Source: an uncultured Anaerococcus sp.
GTDB lineage: Bacteria > Bacillota > Clostridia > Tissierellales > Peptoniphilaceae
Assembly (NCBI GenBank): GCA_902465755.1
Contig: CABQOK010000019.1
Location: forward strand, 1 to 12,941
Reading direction: 5' to 3'
Length of the DNA stretch: 12,941 nucleotides
Below the pieces are notes generated by a model that did not search any database, was not told where the DNA came from, and was given only the letters and a program-made list of their open reading frames with translations. Position numbers and translations under genes: made by a program. Shown piece by piece: positions 7,009 through 12,941 of this stretch (the first letter of the stretch is position 1; every line of letters starts with the position of its first letter).

Positions 7009-7030
7009 GCCCCAAATAGATGGGGCCAGC
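7001..7030 (-). terminator. Hairpin terminator of the AGCS symporter gene
   Basis: Six bases after the stop, the minus strand forms GCTGGCCCC (7022-7030) with GGGGCTTGC (7005-7013) around an eight-base loop, with one U-U mismatch, followed by TTTT and an AT-rich run. Flanking AAAA and TTTT can lengthen the stem. The plus strand shows the same hairpin followed by TTTTTT (7032-7037), so it could act in both directions. Confidence 0.75.
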
Positions 7031-7035
7031 CTTTT

Positions 7036-8415
7036 TTATAGATGGTATTCTTTTTCTCTTTTCCAAACTGGATTTTCTTTTCCTTCTTTAAGTTGTTTTT
7101 GGTAGTCATATAAGATTGTTTTTACATCTTTAAATAGGAAGACTAGGCTTATAACGTTGATAAAGACTACTATTCCTACAAAGACATCTATAAAGCCCCA
7201 TACGAGCTCAAGATCCATTTGAGTTGCTACTAAAAACATGATGAAGGCAATAATCCTATAAATCCAAAGAGGGATTTTGTATTTGTCTTTAAAGATTAGT
7301 CTTACATTACTCTCACCATAGAAGAGATCTGCTATTAGTGTTGTAAAGCCAAACATTAGCATGGCGAAAAATACTAGCCATCTGCCAGGAACTCCCAGGA
7401 TGCTTTGGAAGGCGTCTTGGACGAGGTTGATTCCTACACCACTATCAGGGTTTCCTACAACTCCTGTTAGAAGTAAGGCGAAGGCTGATAGGGAGCAGAT
7501 TATGATTGTAGTAACGAAGGTACCGAACATTCCAAGAAAGCCTTGTTCTGCTGGGTGGTCTACGTCTGCTGCCGCATGCATGATACCTGCTATACCATTT
7601 CCAGCATCGTTTGAGAAAAGTCCTCTGGCAACACCCTGCCTAAAGGCATCCATAACAGTGTGACCTACCATTCCTCCGAGGGCTGCTTGAGGCTTAAAGG
7701 CACTTTTAAAAATCATTGCTAAAACAGCTGGGAATTTACTGATGTTAGTAATTATGATTACTAATACTACTATTATATAAGCAAGGGCCATTACTGGAAC
7801 TACCTTTGACGAAAAGTCAGTAAGTCTTTTAACTCCACCGATTGTGATGATAAAGGCAGCTATGGTAACGGCGATTCCAGGAATAATTGGGTTTAGATCA
7901 ACAACTCCTGTAAAGGCCTGGCTTATTGAGTTTGATTGCATAAAGGCTATACAAAGACCCACTCCCAAGATGTAAAAGAAAGCTGTGATTATTCCCATAA
8001 ACCTAGACTTAAGACCAAATTGTACATAATAGCTTGGTCCTCCTCTGTAAGACCCATCTTCGATCTTTACCCTATAGATTTGTCCTAGGACAGTTTCTGC
8101 AAATGTAATTACCATACCCAAAAGAGCTGTAATCCACATCCAAAATATTGCTCCAGGTCCACCTAGACTTAGGGCTGTAGCCACTCCTACAAGAGAACCT
8201 GTTCCGACCTGTCCTCCTACCGCTGTAGCAAGGGCCGCGAATCCACTAACTCCGTCGCTTGCCTTAAGATTCTTTTTGATTACTTTTTTGATTAAGCGTG
8301 CATGTCTAAATTGTGGAAAGCCCAGTCTTATGGAATAGTAGAGTCCTACTGCCAAAAGGACATAGCCTATAACGTTTGCCCACATAAAGTCAGCAACTTT
8401 TAATATAAAATCCAT
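7036..8415 (-). CDS. Sodium/amino-acid symporter, AGCS (alanine or glycine:cation symporter) family
   Basis: A 459-residue membrane protein with about ten to eleven hydrophobic segments, expected to import a small neutral amino acid such as alanine or glycine with Na+. Family features include the N-terminal helix leading into IRLGFPQFRH (residues 29-38), the glycine-rich unwound helix GGQVGTGSLVGVATAL (67-82), YRGGPSYY (123-130) and SNDAGNGIAGIMHAAADVDHP (from 268). Two motifs depart from the usual family pattern: GTGS where GxGN is typical, and NDAGNG where NEAGxGS is typical, so the substrate may differ. An ATG 21 bases further upstream (8436) is in frame, but a strong AAAGGAGG lies between the two and precedes only the ATG at 8415, and the upstream ATG has no such site. 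The later start is therefore chosen. It has its own promoter and terminator. Confidence 0.9.
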   Translation of the reverse strand: MDFILKVADFMWANVIGYVLLAVGLYYSIRLGFPQFRHARLIKKVIKKNLKASDGVSGFAALATAVGGQVGTGSLVGVATALSLGGPGAIFWMWITALLGMVITFAETVLGQIYRVKIEDGSYRGGPSYYVQFGLKSRFMGIITAFFYILGVGLCIAFMQSNSISQAFTGVVDLNPIIPGIAVTIAAFIITIGGVKRLTDFSSKVVPVMALAYIIVVLVIIITNISKFPAVLAMIFKSAFKPQAALGGMVGHTVMDAFRQGVARGLFSNDAGNGIAGIMHAAADVDHPAEQGFLGMFGTFVTTIIICSLSAFALLLTGVVGNPDSGVGINLVQDAFQSILGVPGRWLVFFAMLMFGFTTLIADLFYGESNVRLIFKDKYKIPLWIYRIIAFIMFLVATQMDLELVWGFIDVFVGIVVFINVISLVFLFKDVKTILYDYQKQLKEGKENPVWKREKEYHL

Positions 8416-8427
8416 TCTTCCTCCTTT
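8416..8427 (-). promoter_or_regulatory. Ribosome binding site deciding the symporter start
   Basis: AAAGGAGG (8420-8427 on the minus strand), four bases before the ATG at 8415, lies between two in-frame ATG codons and can serve only the downstream one. This shortens the protein by seven residues relative to the longest open frame. Confidence 0.75.
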
Positions 8428-8480
8428 TGTTTTCATATAAATATAAACATAAAATTTTTAAATGAATACGATATCTTTGT

Positions 8481-8509
8481 ATTATACCCGAAAATTATAA
8501 ATATGATAA
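8481..8509 (-). promoter_or_regulatory. Promoter of the AGCS symporter gene
   Basis: TTATCA (8504-8509) and a perfect TATAAT (8481-8486) on the minus strand, 17 bases apart. Transcription would start near 8474, giving a leader of about 60 AT-rich bases in which no riboswitch fold is visible. Confidence 0.65.
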
Positions 8510-8549
8510 GTATTTTATAATCTTAGGTCTCAAAAATGATTTTTGGCAT

Positions 8550-8578
8550 GATTTGAAGTATCATAAAGCTAGTATAAT
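8550..8578 (+). promoter_or_regulatory. Probable promoter of the metG operon
   Basis: A perfect TATAAT (8573-8578) lies 24 bases before the metG start. The -35 is unclear: TTGAAG (8553-8558) is only 14 bases away and the hexamer at the ideal 17-base spacing is TGATTT. The leader would be under 20 bases, leaving no room for a T-box or SAM riboswitch, unlike tyrS. It diverges from the symporter promoter in the same intergenic gap. Confidence 0.5.
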
Positions 8579-8601
8579 CGTAAGATTAAGAAAGGACTAT
8601 T

Positions 8602-10542
8602 ATGACAGAGAAGAAAGCTTATTACATTACAACACCGATATATTATCCAAATTCTAACTTGCATATCGGAAATACTTACACATCAGTCATAGCAGATGTG
8701 CTCAAAAGATATAAAAACTTAAAGGGCTTTGATGCCTACTTAACTACAGGAACAGACGAACACGGACAAAAAATCATGAGAACAGCCCTAGATGCTGGAA
8801 CTAGTCCTCAAAAGTTTGTCGATATCATAGCAGAAGAGACAAAAGAGCTTTGGAAAAAGCTTGAAATCGACTATGATACCTTCATTAGGTCAACCGAAGA
8901 CCAACACGAAAAGGATGTTGCCGAAATCTTTACCAAACTTTACGAGAAAGGAGACATCTACAAGGGAGAATACAAGGGATATTACTGTACACCTTGTGAG
9001 ACCTTCTGGACTGAGTCTCAATTAGAAGATGGCCACTGCCCAGATTGCGGTAGGGAAGTAGAATATCAAGAAGAAGAGACCTATTTCTTTAGACTTTCTA
9101 AATATGAAGACAGGTTGAAAGAACTTTTCAAAGAACATCCAGAATTCTTGGAGCCACAATTTAGGCAAAAGGAAATGCTTAATAACTTTATCGACAAGGG
9201 ACTTTCTGACCTATCTGTTACAAGAAATTCCTTCGATTGGGGAGTTGATGTGCCTTTCGATAATGAACACGTGGTCTATGTTTGGATTGATGCCCTATCT
9301 TGCTATCTATCTGCTATAGGATATGGAGATGATAAGGCGAAATTTGATAGATACTGGCCTGCTGGAGTCCACCTAATCGGAAAAGATATTGTAAGATTTC
9401 ATACAATAATCTGGCCAGCCCTCCTAATGGCCCTAGATCTTCCACTTCCAGAGAAGGTATTTGCCCATGGTTGGATTCTCTTCGACAATGATAAGATGAG
9501 TAAGTCCAAGGGAAATATCATGTATCCAGAACCACTCGTGGACCTTTATGGGGTAGATGCCCTCAAATTCTACATGCTACGTGAGTTTAACTTTGGCTCT
9601 GACGGCAACTTCTCAGCTAGAAAATACATGGAAAGATATAATTCTGACCTAGTAAACGACCTAGGTAACCTAGTATCAAGAACTACATCAATGATAGCTA
9701 AATATAACGGGGGAGAAGTAAGAAAGGGAACAGTATCAGATAGCTTTGATGATGAGCTTATTGGTCTTGCTGAAGAAACTTACACTAAGTTTAACAAGCT
9801 AATGGATGAGTTTAACTTTAACGCAGCTCTTGAAGCTGTTTGGACTCTAATTCGTCGTGCCAACAAATATGTAGACGAGACCGAGCCATGGATCTTGGGT
9901 CGTGACGAAGCTAATAAAGAAAGATTAGATAGGGTTTTATATAATCTCGCTGAAACTATCAGAATAGTAGCCCAACTTATAGAACCAGTTATGAAAAACA
10001 CAACTGCAGAAATTTTAGAAAAAATCGGTACAGACAACAAGGGCCTTGAATCAGCAGGGGAATTTGGACTTCTTGAAGAAGGAGCCAAGGTAAGTAAGGG
10101 AGCAAATCTTTTTGATAGACTTGATATAGACAAGGAACTTGTTAAGCTTCATGAGGCAAATGGTGCCCTTATAGAAAAAAGACTTAATAAAAAGGAAGAA
10201 AAAGAAGTTGAGGAAGAATATATAGACTTCGAAGACTTTACCAAAGTCGACCTAGTCGTAGGTAAAATCCTAGAAGCGAAAGACCATCCAAATGCAGATA
10301 AGCTCTTAGTCTTTAAGGTAGACATAGGAGAAGATGAGCCAAGGACAATAATTTCTGGTATCAAGAAATGGTACGCTCCAGAAGACTTAGTAGGTAAAAA
10401 CGTAATCGTCGTAAGAAACCTCGCTCCAAGGAAGATGCGTGGAATCGAATCTCAGGGCATGCTTCTTGCAGCAGACTTTGATGATGACCTATCCCTTCTA
10501 TCAACTCTAGAAGACCTAAAGCCAGGAGCAAAGGTAAGCTAA
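8602..10542 (+). CDS. metG: Methionyl-tRNA synthetase
   Basis: A 646-residue class Ia synthetase that charges initiator and elongator tRNA-Met. The HIGH motif reads HIGN (residues 21-24) after TTPIYYPNSNL. A zinc-knuckle region has paired cysteines CTPC (129-132) and CPDC (146-149). KMSKS is intact at 298-302 (DKMSKSKGN). The anticodon-binding helical domain follows, with the conserved tryptophan segment NKYVDETEPW. From about residue 540 a C-terminal tRNA-binding (EMAP/Trbp111-like OB-fold) domain covers VDLVVGKILEAKDHPNADKL to the end, the form that lets MetRS dimerise and bind tRNA more tightly. Length is usual for this fused form. AAAGGA precedes the ATG. Its stop and the tatD start share one base (TAATG), so it heads a tightly packed four-gene operon. 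Confidence 0.97.
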   Translation: MTEKKAYYITTPIYYPNSNLHIGNTYTSVIADVLKRYKNLKGFDAYLTTGTDEHGQKIMRTALDAGTSPQKFVDIIAEETKELWKKLEIDYDTFIRSTEDQHEKDVAEIFTKLYEKGDIYKGEYKGYYCTPCETFWTESQLEDGHCPDCGREVEYQEEETYFFRLSKYEDRLKELFKEHPEFLEPQFRQKEMLNNFIDKGLSDLSVTRNSFDWGVDVPFDNEHVVYVWIDALSCYLSAIGYGDDKAKFDRYWPAGVHLIGKDIVRFHTIIWPALLMALDLPLPEKVFAHGWILFDNDKMSKSKGNIMYPEPLVDLYGVDALKFYMLREFNFGSDGNFSARKYMERYNSDLVNDLGNLVSRTTSMIAKYNGGEVRKGTVSDSFDDELIGLAEETYTKFNKLMDEFNFNAALEAVWTLIRRANKYVDETEPWILGRDEANKERLDRVLYNLAETIRIVAQLIEPVMKNTTAEILEKIGTDNKGLESAGEFGLLEEGAKVSKGANLFDRLDIDKELVKLHEANGALIEKRLNKKEEKEVEEEYIDFEDFTKVDLVVGKILEAKDHPNADKLLVFKVDIGEDEPRTIISGIKKWYAPEDLVGKNVIVVRNLAPRKMRGIESQGMLLAADFDDDLSLLSTLEDLKPGAKVS

Positions 10543-11303
10543 TGGCACTAATAGATACTCACGCCCATCTTACAGATGAGGCCTTTGATGATGACAGGCT
10601 CTTTATACTAAGAGACCTGTCAAATTTTAATGTAAAAGCAGTAATAAATCCAGGATGCAATGTCAAAGATTCCAAATTGGCAGTTGAGCTTGCAGGAGAA
10701 TTTGACAATTTCTACGCCCAAGTAGGAATCCATCCCGAAGAAGTCTCTAGGATGAATGAAAATGACCTAGAGATAATAGAAGATCTTGCCCAAAATCCCA
10801 AAGTTGTGGCCATAGGCGAGATAGGCCTTGATTATTACTGGCGAGATGACAATAAGGACGAGCAAAAAGAAGTCTTCATCAAGCAATTAGAAATGGCAAG
10901 AAGGCTGGACCTTCCTGTAGTTGTTCACACAAGAGATGTGGGAGAAGATGCCTACGATATCTTAAAGGACTATAGAGACCTTAAGGTCCAAATCCATTGC
11001 TTTTCGGAAGGCTTAGAACTTTTGGATAAGTATATGGACCTTGGCTTTTATATTTCAATAGGAGGAGTTGTTACCTTTTCCAATGGAGAAAATGAAAAAC
11101 TTGCCGCAAGTCATGTTGATATCAATAGACTAATGCTTGAGACAGATAGTCCCTACCTTACTCCAGAGCCTTACAGGGGACTAAGAAATGATCCTAGAAA
11201 AGTGATCGAGGTTGCAAGAGAAATAGCTAAACTTAGGGGAATGAAGCTAAAGAAACTTGAAAAGAAAACTAGCAAAAATGCAGAGGAATTTTTCGGCTTA
11301 TGA
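10542..11303 (+). CDS. tatD: TatD-family metal-dependent deoxyribonuclease
   Basis: A 253-residue TIM-barrel hydrolase with the full TatD metal-binding set: DTHAHL (His7 and His9), GEIGLDYYW (Glu93), VVHTRD (His129), IHCFSE (His152) and LETDSPYLTPEP (Asp202). Members are Mg2+-dependent 3'-5' DNases or RNases; a housekeeping repair or RNA-processing role is likely but the substrate here is not known. Glu156 stands where HCFSG is more usual, a small departure next to the active site. The start overlaps the metG stop by one base and the end overlaps rnmV by four bases, so it is made from the metG transcript by coupled translation. The order metG-tatD-rnmV-rsmA is a well-known Firmicutes arrangement. 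Confidence 0.93.
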   Translation: MALIDTHAHLTDEAFDDDRLFILRDLSNFNVKAVINPGCNVKDSKLAVELAGEFDNFYAQVGIHPEEVSRMNENDLEIIEDLAQNPKVVAIGEIGLDYYWRDDNKDEQKEVFIKQLEMARRLDLPVVVHTRDVGEDAYDILKDYRDLKVQIHCFSEGLELLDKYMDLGFYISIGGVVTFSNGENEKLAASHVDINRLMLETDSPYLTPEPYRGLRNDPRKVIEVAREIAKLRGMKLKKLEKKTSKNAEEFFGL

Positions 11304-11830
11304 TAAAAGAAACTATAGTAGTAGAAGGAAAAGATGATATAGCAAATGTCAAAAGAGCGGTTGACTGCGAGATGATTGCGACAAATGGCCTTGCTTTTAG
11401 TAAAGATCTAATAGAAAGACTTAAGGAGATCGATAAAAGATGCGGGATAATTATCCTAACAGATCCTGACTATGCAGGTAAAAAGATTAGGGCAAGGATC
11501 GCAAAGCACATACCAAATGCCAAACATGCCTATATCGACAGGAAAAAGGCTATCAAAAAAAACGACCTAGGTGTAGAAAATGCAGAGCCCGAAGTTATAA
11601 TAGAAGCCTTAAGAAGGGCCAAGGCAGAGACGAAAGAGAAAGTAGAGACTTTTACCATGGCAGATTTGATCAAAAATGACCTATCTTTCGGAAAAGGATC
11701 TCGAGAAAGAAGGGAAAAACTGGGCGATATTTTAGGTATTGGTTATTATAATTCCAAGCAACTTCTCTCCAAGCTCAACTCCTTTGGCATAAGCCGTGAA
11801 GAATTTGAAAGAGCGGTAGACAATTTATGA
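11300..11830 (+). CDS. rnmV: Ribonuclease M5 (5S rRNA maturation)
   Basis: A 176-residue Toprim-domain endonuclease that trims both ends of the 5S rRNA precursor in low-GC Gram-positives. The Toprim glutamate is in VVEGKDD (Glu9) and the acidic DxD pair is in LTDPDYAGKKIR (Asp55, Asp57). The GVENAEPEVIIEAL segment and a C-terminal domain with FGKGSRERREKLGDILGIGY are typical of RNase M5. Length is usual. Its ATG overlaps the tatD stop (ATGATAA region) by four bases, and its own stop overlaps the rsmA start by four, so it is translationally coupled on both sides. The RsmA neighbour also acts in ribosome biogenesis. Confidence 0.94.
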   Translation: MIKETIVVEGKDDIANVKRAVDCEMIATNGLAFSKDLIERLKEIDKRCGIIILTDPDYAGKKIRARIAKHIPNAKHAYIDRKKAIKKNDLGVENAEPEVIIEALRRAKAETKEKVETFTMADLIKNDLSFGKGSRERREKLGDILGIGYYNSKQLLSKLNSFGISREEFERAVDNL

Positions 11831-12669
11831 AAAAATTATACTCACCAAAAGTTGTAAAAGACATAATAGACCTATATAACTTTAGATTTTCCAAATCACT
11901 GGGCCAAAATTTCTTGATAGATAAGAATTTCGTAGAAAAGATCGTGGACGCAGCAGATGTGGATTCTTCTAACATCCTAGAGATTGGACCAGGAATTGGG
12001 ACAATCACCTATGAAATGGCAAAGACTGCAAAGAAGGTAGTAGCAATCGAGATTGATAGCTCTCTCATTCCAATTATAGAAGAAAATATGGAAGAGTTTG
12101 ACAATTTTAAACTGATTCACGAGGATATCCTAAAGGCCGACCTTGGAAGCATCATCGAGGAAGAGTTTGCTGGAGAAGACTTCAAAGTAGTAAGCAATCT
12201 CCCTTATTATATAACGACTCCTATCATAGAAAAACTTATAGAAACAGATCTTCCTTGTAGGGACATGACCATCATGGTCCAAAAGGAAGTGGCTGATAGG
12301 ATGCTTGCTGATGAGAAAAGCAAGGACTACTCCTCTCTTTCTGTCTTTATAAAATATTACTCAGATGCAGAAAAGATTACTAATGTTCCTAAGTCAGTAT
12401 TTATGCCTCAGCCTAAGATCGATTCGACTGTCCTTAAGTTAAATCTTAGAAAATACAGGGATGATGTAGATGAAAGAAAACTTTTTGCCCTAGTCCATGC
12501 AGGCTTTAACAAGAGGAGAAAGACTATCCTAAATTCTCTCTCGGACGCAGTCGAAAAGGAAAAATTAAGATTAGCCTTCGACAAATTGGGTATAAAAAAT
12601 AACCTGAGGGCAGAAAACTTGTCCTTGGATGATTTTATAAATTTGACAAAAACTATTGAGACCCTATAA
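11827..12669 (+). CDS. rsmA: 16S rRNA dimethyladenosine transferase RsmA (KsgA)
   Basis: A 280-residue SAM-dependent methyltransferase that dimethylates the two adjacent adenines near the 3' end of 16S rRNA, a late 30S-assembly checkpoint. The N-terminal SKSLGQNFLID (LGQNFL at 25-30), SAM motif I EIGPGIGTIT (52-61), acidic ribose contact in VAIEID (Glu75), HEDILK (98-103) and the target-binding motif IV SNLPYYITTP (123-132) are all intact. The C-terminal small domain includes FNKRRKTILNSL. Loss of this enzyme classically gives kasugamycin resistance; this copy looks functional. It is the last gene of the overlapping metG operon. The last codons contain the promoter of the following glutaredoxin-like gene. 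Confidence 0.96.
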   Translation: MKKLYSPKVVKDIIDLYNFRFSKSLGQNFLIDKNFVEKIVDAADVDSSNILEIGPGIGTITYEMAKTAKKVVAIEIDSSLIPIIEENMEEFDNFKLIHEDILKADLGSIIEEEFAGEDFKVVSNLPYYITTPIIEKLIETDLPCRDMTIMVQKEVADRMLADEKSKDYSSLSVFIKYYSDAEKITNVPKSVFMPQPKIDSTVLKLNLRKYRDDVDERKLFALVHAGFNKRRKTILNSLSDAVEKEKLRLAFDKLGIKNNLRAENLSLDDFINLTKTIETL

Positions 12670-12670
12670 T
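12643..12670 (+). promoter_or_regulatory. Consensus promoter of the glutaredoxin-like gene, at the 3' end of rsmA
   Basis: TTGACA (12643-12648) and TATAAT (12665-12670) both match the sigma-A consensus fully, with 16 bases between. The -35 and spacer lie in the last codons of rsmA and the -10 ends one base past its stop. Transcription would start near 12677, giving a leader of about 27 bases that contains only the ribosome binding site. Confidence 0.8.
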
Positions 12671-12693
12671 TAATGGGTATATATAGAGCGAAT

Positions 12694-12703
12694 GGAGGAG
12701 AAT
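12694..12703 (+). promoter_or_regulatory. Ribosome binding site deciding the glutaredoxin-like start
   Basis: GGAGGAG (12694-12700) sits just before the ATG at 12704. The longest open frame would start at 12692, but that ATG runs straight into this site and has no site of its own upstream, so the start at 12704 is preferred. Confidence 0.75.
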
Positions 12704-12934
12704 ATGGCAGATATTAAAATTTATACATCAAATACATGTGTTTTCTGCAAGGCAGCAAAACAATATTTCAACGACAAAGGCATCGAATTTACAGAACTTA
12801 ATGTCGACAAGGACAAGGACGCTGTAGATTACCTTGTAAGCAAGGGCTACAGGGGAGTACCAGTTATTAATATCGACGGAGAAGATATAGTTGGCTTTGA
12901 CAAGGAAGCTATTGAAGCAAAGCTAAATATTTAA
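12704..12934 (+). CDS. Glutaredoxin-like thiol-disulfide protein (NrdH/YruB type)
   Basis: A small thioredoxin-fold protein of 76 residues with the redox motif CVFC (Cys12 and Cys15) after IKIYTSNT, a cis-proline at GVPV (Pro53) and the glycine-rich tail DGEDIVGFD. The pattern fits the short glutaredoxin-like proteins of anaerobic Firmicutes, which reduce disulfides using thioredoxin reductase or glutathione-like thiols. Whether it serves ribonucleotide reductase, as NrdH does, cannot be told, and no nrd gene is nearby. It follows rsmA by 34 bases and has its own consensus promoter, so it can be expressed strongly and apart from the metG operon. No terminator is visible in the seven bases left before the window edge. 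Confidence 0.88.
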   Translation: MADIKIYTSNTCVFCKAAKQYFNDKGIEFTELNVDKDKDAVDYLVSKGYRGVPVINIDGEDIVGFDKEAIEAKLNI

Positions 12935-12941
12935 TTTAAAA

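Noticed and set aside
6851..7105. Plus-strand open frame of 84 codons across the tyrS leader
   Set aside because: It lies over the T-box, the terminator and the end of the symporter gene, has no ribosome binding site, and its sequence is explained by the minus-strand RNA structure.
7361..7663. Plus-strand open frame of 100 codons inside the symporter gene
   Set aside because: It is an antisense shadow of a conserved transporter frame, with no promoter or ribosome binding site.
8437..8601. Riboswitch or T-box in the divergent gap before metG or the symporter
   Set aside because: The metG leader is under 20 bases, and the symporter leader is a short AT-rich stretch with no stable stem or T-box sequence.
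9780..10364. Minus-strand open frames of 117 and 71 codons inside metG
   Set aside because: They are antisense shadows of a clearly coding frame with intact MetRS domains; the translations are low in complexity and rich in serine and leucine.
12678..12685. TATATA run as the -10 box of the glutaredoxin-like gene, paired with TTGAGA at 12656
   Set aside because: The overlapping TTGACA-16-TATAAT at 12643-12670 matches consensus fully and leaves a more normal leader.

Overview
The window is AT-rich, densely packed chromosome from a low-GC Gram-positive anaerobe of the Firmicutes. Consensus sigma-A promoters, AGGAGG-type ribosome binding sites, a tRNA-sensing T-box leader and the gene order metG-tatD-rnmV-rsmA all point there. 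A member of the Tissierellia (Anaerococcus or Peptoniphilus type) would fit protein style and composition, but that placement is inference. There are ten protein genes (one cut by the left edge), no rRNA or tRNA genes, no insertion sequence, prophage or CRISPR array, and no gene-free stretch over 300 bases.

Left block, all on the minus strand (read right to left). An AGCS-type Na+/amino-acid symporter (7036-8415) has its own promoter and ends in a hairpin terminator. The -35 box of the next gene's promoter lies inside the edge of that hairpin. That next gene, tyrS (5543-6793), is preceded by a compact T-box leader (6825-6973) with a UAC tyrosine specifier and a UGGU acceptor-pairing bulge, so uncharged tRNA-Tyr should control tyrosyl-tRNA synthetase. 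After a terminator comes a LacA/Maa-type O-acetyltransferase (4870-5478) with another terminator. Next is a three-gene overlapping operon: a 399-residue ArsR-type regulator with a large unrecognised N-terminal part (3458-4657), then two fused TMD-NBD half-transporters (1606-3474 and 1-1616, the second cut by the window edge) that probably form a heterodimeric ABC exporter. The operon promoter (TTGATA-17-TATAAT) is covered by nested inverted repeats, as expected for an autoregulated ArsR-type system.

Right block, plus strand, divergent from the symporter gene across 8416-8601. metG, tatD, rnmV and rsmA are packed with 1-4 base overlaps and join tRNA charging to rRNA maturation (RNase M5 on 5S rRNA, RsmA on 16S rRNA). 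A small glutaredoxin-like gene follows, with a perfect TTGACA-16-TATAAT promoter running from the last codons of rsmA to one base past its stop.

Most of the window is ordinary housekeeping. The points most worth checking are the tyrS T-box, which appears to lack the distal half of Stem I and all of Stem II and has a terminator and antiterminator that share strands; the dyad-rich control region of the ABC operon together with its oversized regulator; and the changed signature motifs in the AGCS transporter.
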